A stretch of DNA of 64,000 nt from Clostridia bacterium (GTDB taxonomy: Bacteria; Bacillota; Clostridia; Oscillospirales; Acutalibacteraceae). Below are positions 8,092 to 15,237 of the stretch, piece by piece. Every line of letters starts with the position of its first letter. Position 1 is the stretch's first letter. Below the pieces are notes generated by a model, which saw only the letters and a list, made by a program, of their open reading frames with translations, searched no databases and had not been told where the DNA came from. The position numbers and the translations under genes are program-made. The stretch covers positions 1-64,000 of the forward strand of contig JAGAKF010000052.1 of NCBI GenBank assembly GCA_017625835.1. Direction: 5' to 3'.

Positions 8092-8976
8092 TTAATTGCA
8101 AAGATATTTTTCCATATATTCTTTCATCTGTTCATCTGACAATGCTCTTACGTCAGGATCACTTGCAAGGCCATGATCAGAATTGGGGAACACATTAAAA
8201 ATATGTTCAACACCATACTGAGTAAGCTTTTCGTCAAGTGCAACAGCGTTTTCAAAAGGAACTACATTGTCCTTTGAACCATGATTAATAATTGTAGGAA
8301 CCGTATTTTCGTCTACATAGTAAAGAGGCGAAACTTTTTTGATCTCCTCTTCAGCCTCGTGACGTGTTTCGTAAGTTATCCTCTTTCCGCAAGCCCATGA
8401 AACAAGATTTGCAATAACATCCTTATCACCTATAGCGTTGTCAAAATAATACTTTTCCTCGGTAAGATCTGTCGGTCCGCAATCACTGACAACTGCGACA
8501 GGTTTGATAGCAGAAACATCATCCCTGGAATAAGCAAAAAGAAGCGACATATGAGCTCCGGCCGAGCCTCCCGTCAGAAGCATTTTATTTATATTCACAC
8601 CGTTTTCTTCGCCAAGCTTTTTGATACACTCAACGGCAAGCTGAACGTCATCCATAAGATCATTGAGATCAATCTCATCACATATGTAACGATAATTAAT
8701 CGCCGCACAGGCATATTCCCCATCGTTGGCAATATCTTTGAGCATATTTGTATAACCTTCCTTGTCGCCGCCGATCCATGCACCACCATGAATAAAGAGT
8801 ACAAGACCGACTTCATCCTTATATTTAGGAATATACAAATCAAGTGTATGTCGCTCATGAGTACCATAGCTATAATTCTCATAAATATAGTTGTTGATTT
8901 CAACTGTTCCTACCCCAAAAAGATTAAGAACAAAAGTTATTATTGACATAAAAAAAGCAATAATTTTCATAAACAT
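8092..8976 (-). CDS. Carboxylesterase of the HSL/BD-FAE type (alpha/beta hydrolase)
   Basis: The 294-residue protein has an N-terminal hydrophobic helix, then the HGGAW oxyanion motif of hormone-sensitive-lipase-like esterases (LFIHGGAWIGGDK). The nucleophile elbow is GGSAGAH, the acid lies near GSKDNVVPF, and the catalytic His in SDHGL. The family hydrolyses short-chain acyl or feruloyl esters. The ATG at 8976 follows GAGGTG by five bases; the ATG at 8970 is an alternative. It is first gene of the pair with the exported hydrolase; the two are separated by 11 bases. Confidence 0.87.
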   Translation of the reverse strand: MFMKIIAFFMSIITFVLNLFGVGTVEINNYIYENYSYGTHERHTLDLYIPKYKDEVGLVLFIHGGAWIGGDKEGYTNMLKDIANDGEYACAAINYRYICDEIDLNDLMDDVQLAVECIKKLGEENGVNINKMLLTGGSAGAHMSLLFAYSRDDVSAIKPVAVVSDCGPTDLTEEKYYFDNAIGDKDVIANLVSWACGKRITYETRHEAEEEIKKVSPLYYVDENTVPTIINHGSKDNVVPFENAVALDEKLTQYGVEHIFNVFPNSDHGLASDPDVRALSDEQMKEYMEKYLCN

Positions 8977-9099
8977 AAAATCACCTCATCAACAATTTTA
9001 TAGCTTTATACCTTAATTGTCAATGAGTAATTTATAAATCTCAGTACATTAAATGTAATAATCGATACAAAGAAAACGCTCAATAATAAATTATTTATC

Positions 9100-9128
9100 T
9101 TGACAAAGTAAATCGGGTTTGATATAAT
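9100..9128 (+). promoter_or_regulatory. Perfect sigma-A promoter of the tRNA-Pro locus
   Basis: TTGACA (9100-9105), 17 bp, TATAAT (9123-9128). It reads first into the interrupted tRNA copy, then into the intact tRNA. Confidence 0.85.
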
Positions 9129-9164
9129 GTAGAGCGTTGCAAACAGACAACATAAATAATTTAT

Positions 9165-9333
9165 CGAGGCGTAGCTCAGTTTGGTAGAGTGCTTGCTTTG
9201 GGAGCAGGTAACGGAGCCGAGCGCCGCCGGTGGCGGATTCAGCGAGGCGGAGGAAAAGAAAAATAAGGAGAATTGCGATGCGCTCCAAGCGAGCAAGGCG
9301 ACTATATTTTTCTTGGTAGTCCGCAGGTTCAAG
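9165..9333 (+). pseudogene. tRNA-Pro copy interrupted by a 114-bp insert, 3' end lost
   Basis: Bases 9165-9206 are identical to the first 42 bases of the intact tRNA-Pro downstream, up to the 3' side of the anticodon stem. The next five bases of the tRNA are replaced by a 114-bp element (9207-9320). The sequence then rejoins the T-stem (CCGCAGGTTCAAG, 9321-9333) but not the acceptor end. It is the first transcribed unit behind the consensus promoter. As it stands it cannot form a cloverleaf. Confidence 0.8.
9207..9320 (+). repeat. 114-bp structured element, copy 1, inside tRNA-Pro
   Basis: It lies between the 3' anticodon stem and the T-stem. A short GC hairpin (CCGCCGGTGGCGG) stands near the 5' end. 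A long stem AAGAAAAATA (9256-9265) / TATTTTTCTT (9305-9314) encloses smaller GGAG/CTCC and GCTC/GAGC pairings. The same pentamer GCAGG occurs at both junctions. By eye it differs from copy 2 at about 10 of 114 positions with no length change. Confidence 0.75.
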
Positions 9334-9357
9334 GAACCGTAAAACATAATATTTTAT

Positions 9358-9434
9358 CGAGGCGTAGCTCAGTTTGGTAGAGTGCTTGCTTTGGGAGCAA
9401 GATGCCGCAGGTTCAAGTCCTGTCGCCTCGACCA
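9358..9434 (+). tRNA. tRNA-Pro (anticodon TGG)
   Basis: A full cloverleaf can be drawn. The acceptor stem CGAGGCG pairs with CGCCTCG, and the D arm is GCTC/GAGT. The anticodon stem CTTGC/GCAAG holds loop TTTGGGA, anticodon TGG. The T arm GCAGG/CCTGT has loop TTCAAGT. The ACCA end is encoded. A terminator follows directly. Confidence 0.96.
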
Positions 9435-9435
9435 A

Positions 9436-9474
9436 AAATACAGATCTGTCTTTAGACGGATCTGTATTTTTTTG
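9436..9474 (+). terminator. Terminator after tRNA-Pro
   Basis: AAATACAGATC pairs with GATCTGTATTT, followed by a T run. Confidence 0.85.
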
Positions 9475-9516
9475 TGCCACAGAATTTAACCTGTGGTATT
9501 TACAGCTCACAAAGCA

Positions 9517-9672
9517 ACTTTGGGAGCAGGTTTCGGAGCCGACCGCCGCCGGTGACGGATGAAGGGAGGCGGAGAAAAAGAAAAATAAGAAGAATTGCGA
9601 TGCGCTCCAAGCGAGCAAGACGACTATATTTTTCTTGGTAGTCCGCAGGTTCAAGTCCTGTCGCCTCGACCA
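9517..9672 (+). pseudogene. Second interrupted tRNA-Pro copy, 5' half missing
   Basis: Only about a dozen bases of the anticodon arm (CTTTGGGAGCA) precede the 114-bp element here. After it the 3' part of tRNA-Pro is complete, from the T-stem to CGCCTCGACCA (9643-9672). The 5' half of the tRNA is absent. No promoter of its own was seen. It lies downstream of the terminator of the intact tRNA. Confidence 0.75.
9529..9642 (+). repeat. 114-bp structured element, copy 2
   Basis: Same length and same junctions as copy 1. The long AAGAAAAATA/TATTTTTCTT stem and the inner segment are conserved; most differences fall in the 5' third. Confidence 0.75.
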
Positions 9673-9676
9673 TACC

Positions 9677-9708
9677 AAAAGAAGTCATCCTTTCGGATGA
9701 CTTCTTTT
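9677..9708. terminator. Terminator between the tRNA locus and the NUDIX gene
   Basis: AAAAGAAGTCATCC pairs with GGATGACTTCTTTT. It overlaps the NUDIX stop codon by two bases and can act in both directions. Confidence 0.8.
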
Positions 9709-10195
9709 ACTTTTTCATCTCAATATACTTATTTATCGTAGTAAGTTCCCTTATGTACAAACTGCGGACGTCGGGAGTTTTCTCGTCAAACGTGCCGAAG
9801 ATTGCAAGGGCATCTTCGATTTTCACCCATTCGGGCACAATACCGTGTTCAACCTCAATTTCGGTAAGGGTCTGCTTGCCCTCGCCTGTTACCTCACAGA
9901 TGAAGTAATTGCTGACATACATCGTTTCAAAAGAGTATTCGTTGATTTTAAGAAACTGAAACAGCGGTTTTACTGCATATCCTGTTTCTTCCATAATCTC
10001 TCGCGCACAGCATTCTTCAAGCGTTTCGCCCTCCTCGAGTCCGCCGCCCGGTGACATATAAACGCCCGTATTCAATTCGTGTGAAAGCAGAATTTTGCCG
10101 TCACGCACTACGATACCCCTGCCTGCAACACGCACTCTTTCGGGCGGATCGGAATAAGTTTCCGCATATTGGTTGATTGTCTCAAATTCGTTCAT
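9707..10195 (-). CDS. NUDIX hydrolase
   Basis: The 162-residue protein contains a complete Nudix box: GGGLEEGETLEECC followed by AREIMEETGY, matching GX5EX7REUXEEXGU. Nudix enzymes hydrolyse nucleoside diphosphates linked to another group; the substrate cannot be read from sequence. I take the ATG at 10195, which has GAGGAAG before it, rather than the in-frame start at 10213 that overlaps the upstream stop. It is the last gene of a six-gene operon. Confidence 0.9.
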   Translation of the reverse strand: MNEFETINQYAETYSDPPERVRVAGRGIVVRDGKILLSHELNTGVYMSPGGGLEEGETLEECCAREIMEETGYAVKPLFQFLKINEYSFETMYVSNYFICEVTGEGKQTLTEIEVEHGIVPEWVKIEDALAIFGTFDEKTPDVRSLYIRELTTINKYIEMKK

Positions 10196-10209
10196 TTTAC
10201 TTCCTCTAT

Positions 10210-10959
10210 TCATACCCTGTATGACGACAGAATTTTGTTAATATCCTCATGGTAAATATTACTTCCGAGGATATCGCCGTTTGCGCTGAAGCAGATCGCT
10301 CTTATATCCGTCGGGTCTTCCCAATAAGGATTTTGTTCTTTTTTGCTCAGATCAAAATATTCGCTAAAATATTTAAGAGCATTACCGCTCGGGAATATTA
10401 CGTTGCCTTCGCTCATTCCGATACCCATTTCATTAAACTCTGCAAGCAATTCTTTTGTCCTGACGTTATAAACATTATCGTCTTCGGGGCTGACAAGCCA
10501 TGCAGGATGAACCTGCAGTTTAACACCAGACACATTTACTGCTGTTGCAAATTCTTTTACGTATTCAAGAGGGATTGTTTCCTGATGAAACGCATCAACC
10601 GAAAGCAGAATTTCGTTAACTCCGCTTTCAATTAACATATCCGCGACAAGCTTTATTTTATCGCAATCTTTGCTGAAAAAGCCGTTCGTTATCAGTTGCC
10701 TTTGCGGAATATTCATTTCCTTTGCCGCTTTATGTATTGCGCAGACAGTCTCGGGACAAAGCAACGGCTCACCGCCGAAGGTCATAACCGAATTGATGTT
10801 ATACTCCCCTGCTATCTTGCGAACCGCATCTGAGGCCAGGTTTTTATCAATATTATCGTTGCTTCTGTGCTCACCCTGCGAACAATGCTTGCACCTGCCC
10901 GTGCACGCCATTGTAACAACAAACTCTATTCGGTTGAGATTTTTTAAGTAAGTGTTCAT
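10210..10959 (-). CDS. Radical SAM protein, unknown substrate
   Basis: The 249-residue protein carries the radical SAM cluster motif CTGRCKHC (CxxxCxxC, residues 19-26). It also has the GGEP motif (TFGGEPLLCPE) that contacts the S-adenosylmethionine amino group. A lone Cys near the C-terminus (ICFSANGDI) sits where some members keep a short SPASM-like remnant, but a full auxiliary-cluster domain is not evident. The overall pattern resembles activating or peptide-modifying radical SAM proteins. No precursor-peptide gene was seen in the operon. Confidence 0.87.
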   Translation of the reverse strand: MNTYLKNLNRIEFVVTMACTGRCKHCSQGEHRSNDNIDKNLASDAVRKIAGEYNINSVMTFGGEPLLCPETVCAIHKAAKEMNIPQRQLITNGFFSKDCDKIKLVADMLIESGVNEILLSVDAFHQETIPLEYVKEFATAVNVSGVKLQVHPAWLVSPEDDNVYNVRTKELLAEFNEMGIGMSEGNVIFPSGNALKYFSEYFDLSKKEQNPYWEDPTDIRAICFSANGDILGSNIYHEDINKILSSYRV

Positions 10960-10965
10960 TTGATG

Positions 10966-11442
10966 TTAAATCCTCTTCATCAATTTAAAATACTCACCGT
11001 TTTCGTCCGCACCGTCGAACAGGACTTCGGTGAATCCGAATTTTCGGTACAGGTGCAGGGCGTTGGTGTTATCTTTATCAACGCCTATGGTCATTTCGGA
11101 ATATCCCATAGCTTTTGCTTTATCAATCAAAAATTTCAGGATTTCACTTCCGATGCCACGGTTACGGTATTCCTTTTTGACTATCATCCGCGACACATAA
11201 ACCCTTTTGCCCGAGACGGTATAATCAGGATCACCGGTATCGAGAACCAAAGCACCTTCGCCTATAAATTCGCCGTTGATTTTATATATATAAACAAGAC
11301 GGATGCCCGAAGCAATTTCCGCACGCCAGATTTCTGCAAGCGGTTGAGTTTTCATATTCCATATATTTGAACATTTATGATAATCTTCAGGTTTTAAAGG
11401 TTCGATTGTGAAATTTGTCTCATTTTTTCTTTTAAAAAACAT
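10966..11442 (-). CDS. GNAT family N-acetyltransferase
   Basis: About 158 residues. The acetyl-CoA binding motif A is visible as VKKEYRNRGIGSEIL (pattern R/Q-x-x-G-x-G/A), followed by NTNALHLYRKFGFTE, the typical motif B. The acceptor is unknown; the family acetylates amines of small molecules or proteins. ATG at 11442 or TTG at 11448 could start the protein, with AGGA just upstream. Confidence 0.87.
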   Translation of the reverse strand: MFFKRKNETNFTIEPLKPEDYHKCSNIWNMKTQPLAEIWRAEIASGIRLVYIYKINGEFIGEGALVLDTGDPDYTVSGKRVYVSRMIVKKEYRNRGIGSEILKFLIDKAKAMGYSEMTIGVDKDNTNALHLYRKFGFTEVLFDGADENGEYFKLMKRI

Positions 11443-11461
11443 ATTCAACAGAATCCTATTC

Positions 11462-12535
11462 TTACAAATCTATTTCATCATAATTAATCTTAACTATCTT
11501 TGTGCTGTTGAGGGGGATGCCGCTGCCATTCGAATGGTAATATGCAACGAGGAAGCCGTCGGCACATCCGATAATGGCGGGATAACAGTATCCGTTTGTA
11601 AGGTCATCTTCTATATAGAACACATTTTCTTTTGAGAAAGACAGTCCCCCGTCCGTGCTGACAGCGATTACATAAGGTGTTCTTCCCCATGGTTCTGACT
11701 CTTCACGGAGAAGATGCTCCGGTACGGGATTGAACACCGCGACGGTCAGCTCACCGCAATCTTTAACGTGCATCGGTGAGCATGCTGAAGAGAAGAAAGG
11801 ATTCGGGTGCGGAGTTGTCCATGTGGTTCCGCTGTCAAACGAAAAACATTCAAACTGAAAGCCAAGGCTCGTTCGTATATAACACCATAATGTACCGTCT
11901 TTTCTTTCGTAGATACCCGGTTCTTCATAACCGTCGGGGTTTGACGGGAACGGGCAAAGAATTTCGGTTTCTGTTTTATACCAGGAATTGCCGTCATCAT
12001 CAGAGACAAAGAAACATATAACACCGGGTGTGAAATCAAGTTTGGTATTAAGAACTGTATGCCTTGCACACGGAAGGATAATGCGTCCGCTTTCAAGCAT
12101 TATCGGGCGGTCATTGTTAATAACATAATAATCCTGCTCCGCGAGGCAATCAAGGCAGTTTTGGGGCTCTGTCCAGGTTTTACCCTCATCAGAAGAGCGG
12201 GTAAGCATAATACGGTCCGTACGGTCAGCAACCTTAAGAATATAAAAAGCGCCTATATCGCCGTTTCGCATACGAAGAAACGAGAAGCTCATTATATTTA
12301 CGGCATCTTTAGGTTTTCTGAAAAGGATTTCAGGCGAAGACCATGTTTCACCCTCGTCTGACGAATATATCGCAGAAATATTTGCCGTTGCTTCGTCTTC
12401 CCAATCGTTTCCAAAAAACTCGGTATAGGCAAACATTATTCTGCCGTCTTTGAGGCGGATAAACGAGCCTTCACCGTTGCGAAGATTATTCTCTTTTGCT
12501 TCAATAAACAATACTTCTCTGCCGATTTTTTTCAT
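11462..12535 (-). CDS. BNR-repeat sialidase-like exo-glycosidase
   Basis: The 357-residue protein contains several Asp-box (BNR) motifs: SSDEGETWSSP, SSDEGKTWTEP, SDDDGNSWYKT, FDSGTTWTTP and STDGGLSFS. These mark a six-bladed propeller of the sialidase superfamily (GH33-like). There is no signal peptide, so any substrate would be handled inside the cell. The N-terminal FIRLKDGRIMFAYTE is common in this superfamily, but I cannot confirm the full arginine triad, so sialic acid specificity is not established. ATG at 12535 follows AAGGTG by six bases. Confidence 0.75.
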   Translation of the reverse strand: MKKIGREVLFIEAKENNLRNGEGSFIRLKDGRIMFAYTEFFGNDWEDEATANISAIYSSDEGETWSSPEILFRKPKDAVNIMSFSFLRMRNGDIGAFYILKVADRTDRIMLTRSSDEGKTWTEPQNCLDCLAEQDYYVINNDRPIMLESGRIILPCARHTVLNTKLDFTPGVICFFVSDDDGNSWYKTETEILCPFPSNPDGYEEPGIYERKDGTLWCYIRTSLGFQFECFSFDSGTTWTTPHPNPFFSSACSPMHVKDCGELTVAVFNPVPEHLLREESEPWGRTPYVIAVSTDGGLSFSKENVFYIEDDLTNGYCYPAIIGCADGFLVAYYHSNGSGIPLNSTKIVKINYDEIDL

Positions 12536-12540
12536 AATTT

Positions 12541-13032
12541 TCACCTTAAGTTCTCTATAAATTCATCTGCTTCTTCGCGTGACTTAAAAATTATAATCTG
12601 TTTATCTTCTTTGTACCTGTCAAGTAAATCATATATCTTCGGTAAAGATGTTTTCGAAAAATCCTTGATAAAGCCTTCGAATTCGGGGTCGAGTTCATTT
12701 TCGATCCAAGGCAAGTCGTAACGACCTTTACCAAGGCGTTCGCTTGCTCCCTGAATACACACTTCAGACGGAAGATCAAAAAGAAAAACCGTGTCACACT
12801 GCTGAAGTCTTGTTTCGATTGTTCTGTTGTAATTGCCGTCAATTATCCATTCAGGAGTGCGGAAAATCTCGGACAGTTTTTCGTCGTATTCTTCACGTGT
12901 AATATGAGTTCTGTCAGGCTTATGCCATATTGCATCAAGGTAATACAACGGCAAGCCTGTGCATCCATTCAGCTTTTCTGCGAATGTGGTTTTTCCCGAA
13001 CCCGGACAGCCTATAACTATAACTTTTTTCAT
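12541..13032 (-). CDS. Small P-loop kinase-like protein (adenylate-kinase/topology-modulation type)
   Basis: The 163-residue protein begins with a Walker A motif (VIGCPGSGKTTFA). It continues with YLDAIWHKPD, WIIDGNY and CDTVFLFDLP. This series is typical of the FlaR/'DNA topology modulation' subgroup of small P-loop kinases, about 160-175 residues. The true substrate of this group is not well established. The start codon overlaps the stop of the upstream GNAT gene by four bases (ATGA), showing an operon. Confidence 0.85.
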   Translation of the reverse strand: MKKVIVIGCPGSGKTTFAEKLNGCTGLPLYYLDAIWHKPDRTHITREEYDEKLSEIFRTPEWIIDGNYNRTIETRLQQCDTVFLFDLPSEVCIQGASERLGKGRYDLPWIENELDPEFEGFIKDFSKTSLPKIYDLLDRYKEDKQIIIFKSREEADEFIENLR

Positions 13033-13535
13033 AAATCTTTTTCCATTATAACGCTTCCGTCGTAATCTTCAATTACTCTGAAGCCGTTCCTCTGATACAT
13101 ACCGTAGGATATCGGTGAATGCTTGAATGCATTCAGAACCATTTTCGGAAAGCCCTTTTCACGTGCATCTTCCTGCAACTTTACAAAAGCACTTTTACCG
13201 TAACCCTTTCCGCGGTATTCTTCTTTAATAACGTTTTCAATGATGAATGCAGCGTTTTCTTCAAATGGACTTTTCTGATATCCGATTACACCGATTTTCT
13301 CATTATTCTCATTTGTTACGATATACAGATAGTTATCTTTCGAATCAGCTCCGTCAGGAAACACGTCTTTAAACTCATCTTTCGCGTCCTTTAATGCCTT
13401 GAGTCTGCATTTTTCCGTACCTGAATCCACAAGATTTTCCGCATAATTCTTCGCTGACCATTTCGCATACGCTCTGAATTCTTTCTGATTGATTTTTACA
13501 AGATTGACTGCGGGATAAACATCGGACTTTGCCAT
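13029..13535 (-). CDS. GNAT family N-acetyltransferase
   Basis: The 168-residue protein has the GNAT motif A IKEEYRGKGYGKSAF and motif B MVLNAFKHSPISYGMYQRNG. ATG at 13535 follows GAGAGGTG with good spacing. It is the first structural gene behind a long leader containing an 18-codon ORF and a terminator hairpin. That arrangement recalls attenuation control of drug-modifying acetyltransferases; any such role is inference. Confidence 0.88.
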   Translation of the reverse strand: MAKSDVYPAVNLVKINQKEFRAYAKWSAKNYAENLVDSGTEKCRLKALKDAKDEFKDVFPDGADSKDNYLYIVTNENNEKIGVIGYQKSPFEENAAFIIENVIKEEYRGKGYGKSAFVKLQEDAREKGFPKMVLNAFKHSPISYGMYQRNGFRVIEDYDGSVIMEKDL

Positions 13536-13572
13536 TGACTACACCTCTCATCTTTGTAATTAACCGTCTGTA

Positions 13573-13607
13573 AAAAGTTAAGGCATCTCCCGAATCAGAG
13601 ACGCCTT
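13573..13607 (-). promoter_or_regulatory. Attenuator-type terminator hairpin in the operon leader
   Basis: On the minus strand AAGGCGTCTC pairs with GAGATGCCTT (one G-T pair), followed by AACTTTTTAC. It sits between the leader ORF and the first GNAT gene, downstream of the promoter, so readthrough must be allowed for expression. Confidence 0.65.
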
Positions 13608-13633
13608 GCTATTACAGAAAGATATAAAACACA

Positions 13634-13690
13634 TCAATCGCAAACGGACAAAACGGCACTCCGATTTTCAAAAAATCGTTCCACTGTCAT
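13634..13690 (-). CDS. 18-residue leader peptide (candidate regulatory uORF)
   Basis: ATG at 13690, preceded by GGCAGGTGGACGAA, opens MTVERFFENRSAVLSVCD and stops with TGA at 13634. It lies about 27 bases after the promoter and 27 bases before the attenuator hairpin. Promoter, ribosome site, short ORF and terminator together look like a ribosome-controlled attenuator. The peptide has no run of one amino acid, so drug- or metabolite-induced stalling would fit better than a simple starvation sensor. Confidence 0.5.
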   Translation of the reverse strand: MTVERFFENRSAVLSVCD

Positions 13691-13716
13691 TTCGTCCACC
13701 TGCCTTCGTTTTTATC

Positions 13717-13745
13717 ATTTTAGCAATATTAAAGTTGTTTGTCAA
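13717..13745 (-). promoter_or_regulatory. Promoter of the GNAT-to-NUDIX operon
   Basis: Minus strand TTGACA (13740-13745), 17 bp, TAAAAT (13717-13722). It begins directly at the gatB terminator. Confidence 0.8.
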
Positions 13746-13788
13746 TACAAAAACGGCCTATGATGTCATTTCACCATAAGCCGTTTAA
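13744..13788 (-). terminator. Terminator of the aspS-gatC/gatA/gatB operon
   Basis: AAACGGC.TATG pairs with CATA.GCCGTTT; the minus strand ends in TTTTTGTATT. Confidence 0.75.
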
Positions 13789-13824
13789 TTCAGAATATTG
13801 TTTTAATGCACGGGACAGAACAGA

Positions 13825-15234
13825 TTATTTATCGAGTTCCTTCTGAAGAAGATCGCGGATAACGACGGGATCGCCTGTACCCTTAAGCTCACGCATAATG
13901 AGGCCGAAGAGAGCCTGCATAGCCTTTGTCTTACCACTCTTGTAGTTAGCAACGGCATCAGGATTCTCAGCGACAACACGCTGAACGGTTTCAAGGATAA
14001 ATCCTTCATCAACCTTAACGTTGAGTCCGTTTTCTTCACAGTACTTATCAACGTCAACATCACTTTCGAATACTGCTGAAAGAACCTTCTTACCTGCAGG
14101 ACGTGTGATTTCGTTTGTATCAACAAGCTCGATGATTCTTGCAAGCTTAGCTGAATCAATCTTAAGCTCATCGAGTTCAAGACGCTTCATATTACCCATA
14201 CACTCTGTAAGAATCCAGCTTGCTACTGACTTCGGAGCTCTGCCGAGAGCAACAACTGCATCAAATGTATCAGAAAGCTTTCTGTCAGATGCGAGTACCA
14301 TTGCTTCCTTCTCGGGAATACCCATTTCTGTATAACGGAGGCTCTGCTCCTCTGCTGTTGCAGGCATGCTTGCACGGATAGCCTCAAGCCATTCGTCGTC
14401 AATTACGATAGGCATAAGGTTCGGGTCCGGGAAATAACGGTAGTCAGCCGCAGTTTCCTTGTTACGCATCGGGAATGTACGTCTCTTTGTTTCGTCCCAA
14501 CGGCGTGTTTCCTGCTGAAGAATCTCTGTATGACGCTCAAGAGCATCTACGTGACGAACCTTTTCGAATTCGATTGCATCCTTGATTTCTGAAAGTGAGC
14601 TCATATTCTTGATCTCAGCACGGACGCCGAATTCTTCTGAGCCCTCGGGACGGACAGAAATATTGACGTCACATCTCATCGCACCCTCTTCACACTCTGA
14701 AATGCCTGCAAACTGAAGGCTTGACTTGAGCTTTTTGAGGTATGTGATAACTTCGTCAGATGAACGGAAATCAGGACGGCTTACGATTTCAATAAGCGGC
14801 ACGCTTGTTCTGTTGTAGTCAACAAATGATGTGTTTGTTGCATCATCGTGAACGAGCTTACCTGCGTCCTCTTCAAGGTGAATCTGCTTGATTCCGATTG
14901 TTCTCTCACCGATTTCTACACTACCGTCAACACAGATCGGGTTGAACCACTGTGTGGTCTGGTAAGATGCAGGGAGGTCGGGATAGTAATAACTCTTCTT
15001 ATCGAAGGTTGTATACTGGTTGATCTTACAGTTGAGCATAAAACCGGCTTTTACTGCAAGCTCGATTGCGTGCTTGTTGGTAACAGGGAGCATACCCGGC
15101 ATACCGCAGCAAGCGGGACATACGCAATCGTTAGGCTCTTTCGGGCTTGAATGACCGCCGCAAGAGCAGAAAAGCTTTGAATCTGTTGAAAGCTCAACGT
15201 GAGTTTCAAGACCTATAACAAGTTCGTATTTCAT
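13825..15234 (-). CDS. gatB: Asp-tRNA(Asn)/Glu-tRNA(Gln) amidotransferase subunit B
   Basis: The 469-residue protein is full length. It opens with YELVIGLETHVEL, has a Cys-rich zinc-type segment (FCSCGG...CVCPACCGMPGMLP), and the kinase/transamidase core around DYNRTSVPLIEIVS and ADYRYFPDPNLMP. It ends with a helical and YqeY-like tRNA-binding tail. GatB phosphorylates the mischarged aminoacyl-tRNA and transfers ammonia to it. Unlike its GatA neighbour, it appears intact. One small deviation is SRPD where SEPD is common. It begins three bases after the gatA stop. Confidence 0.95.
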   Translation of the reverse strand: MKYELVIGLETHVELSTDSKLFCSCGGHSSPKEPNDCVCPACCGMPGMLPVTNKHAIELAVKAGFMLNCKINQYTTFDKKSYYYPDLPASYQTTQWFNPICVDGSVEIGERTIGIKQIHLEEDAGKLVHDDATNTSFVDYNRTSVPLIEIVSRPDFRSSDEVITYLKKLKSSLQFAGISECEEGAMRCDVNISVRPEGSEEFGVRAEIKNMSSLSEIKDAIEFEKVRHVDALERHTEILQQETRRWDETKRRTFPMRNKETAADYRYFPDPNLMPIVIDDEWLEAIRASMPATAEEQSLRYTEMGIPEKEAMVLASDRKLSDTFDAVVALGRAPKSVASWILTECMGNMKRLELDELKIDSAKLARIIELVDTNEITRPAGKKVLSAVFESDVDVDKYCEENGLNVKVDEGFILETVQRVVAENPDAVANYKSGKTKAMQALFGLIMRELKGTGDPVVIRDLLQKELDK

Positions 15235-15237
15235 CGT

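Noticed and set aside
9006..9688. Three overlapping minus-strand frames with ATGLEPA-like segments
   Set aside because: They are antisense readings of tRNA-Pro and the 114-bp element. Phrases such as EATGLEPA are known false peptides from tRNA genes.
10210..10959. Radical SAM protein as part of a ribosomally made peptide (RiPP) cluster
   Set aside because: No precursor-peptide ORF, leader-binding domain or exporter is present in the operon.
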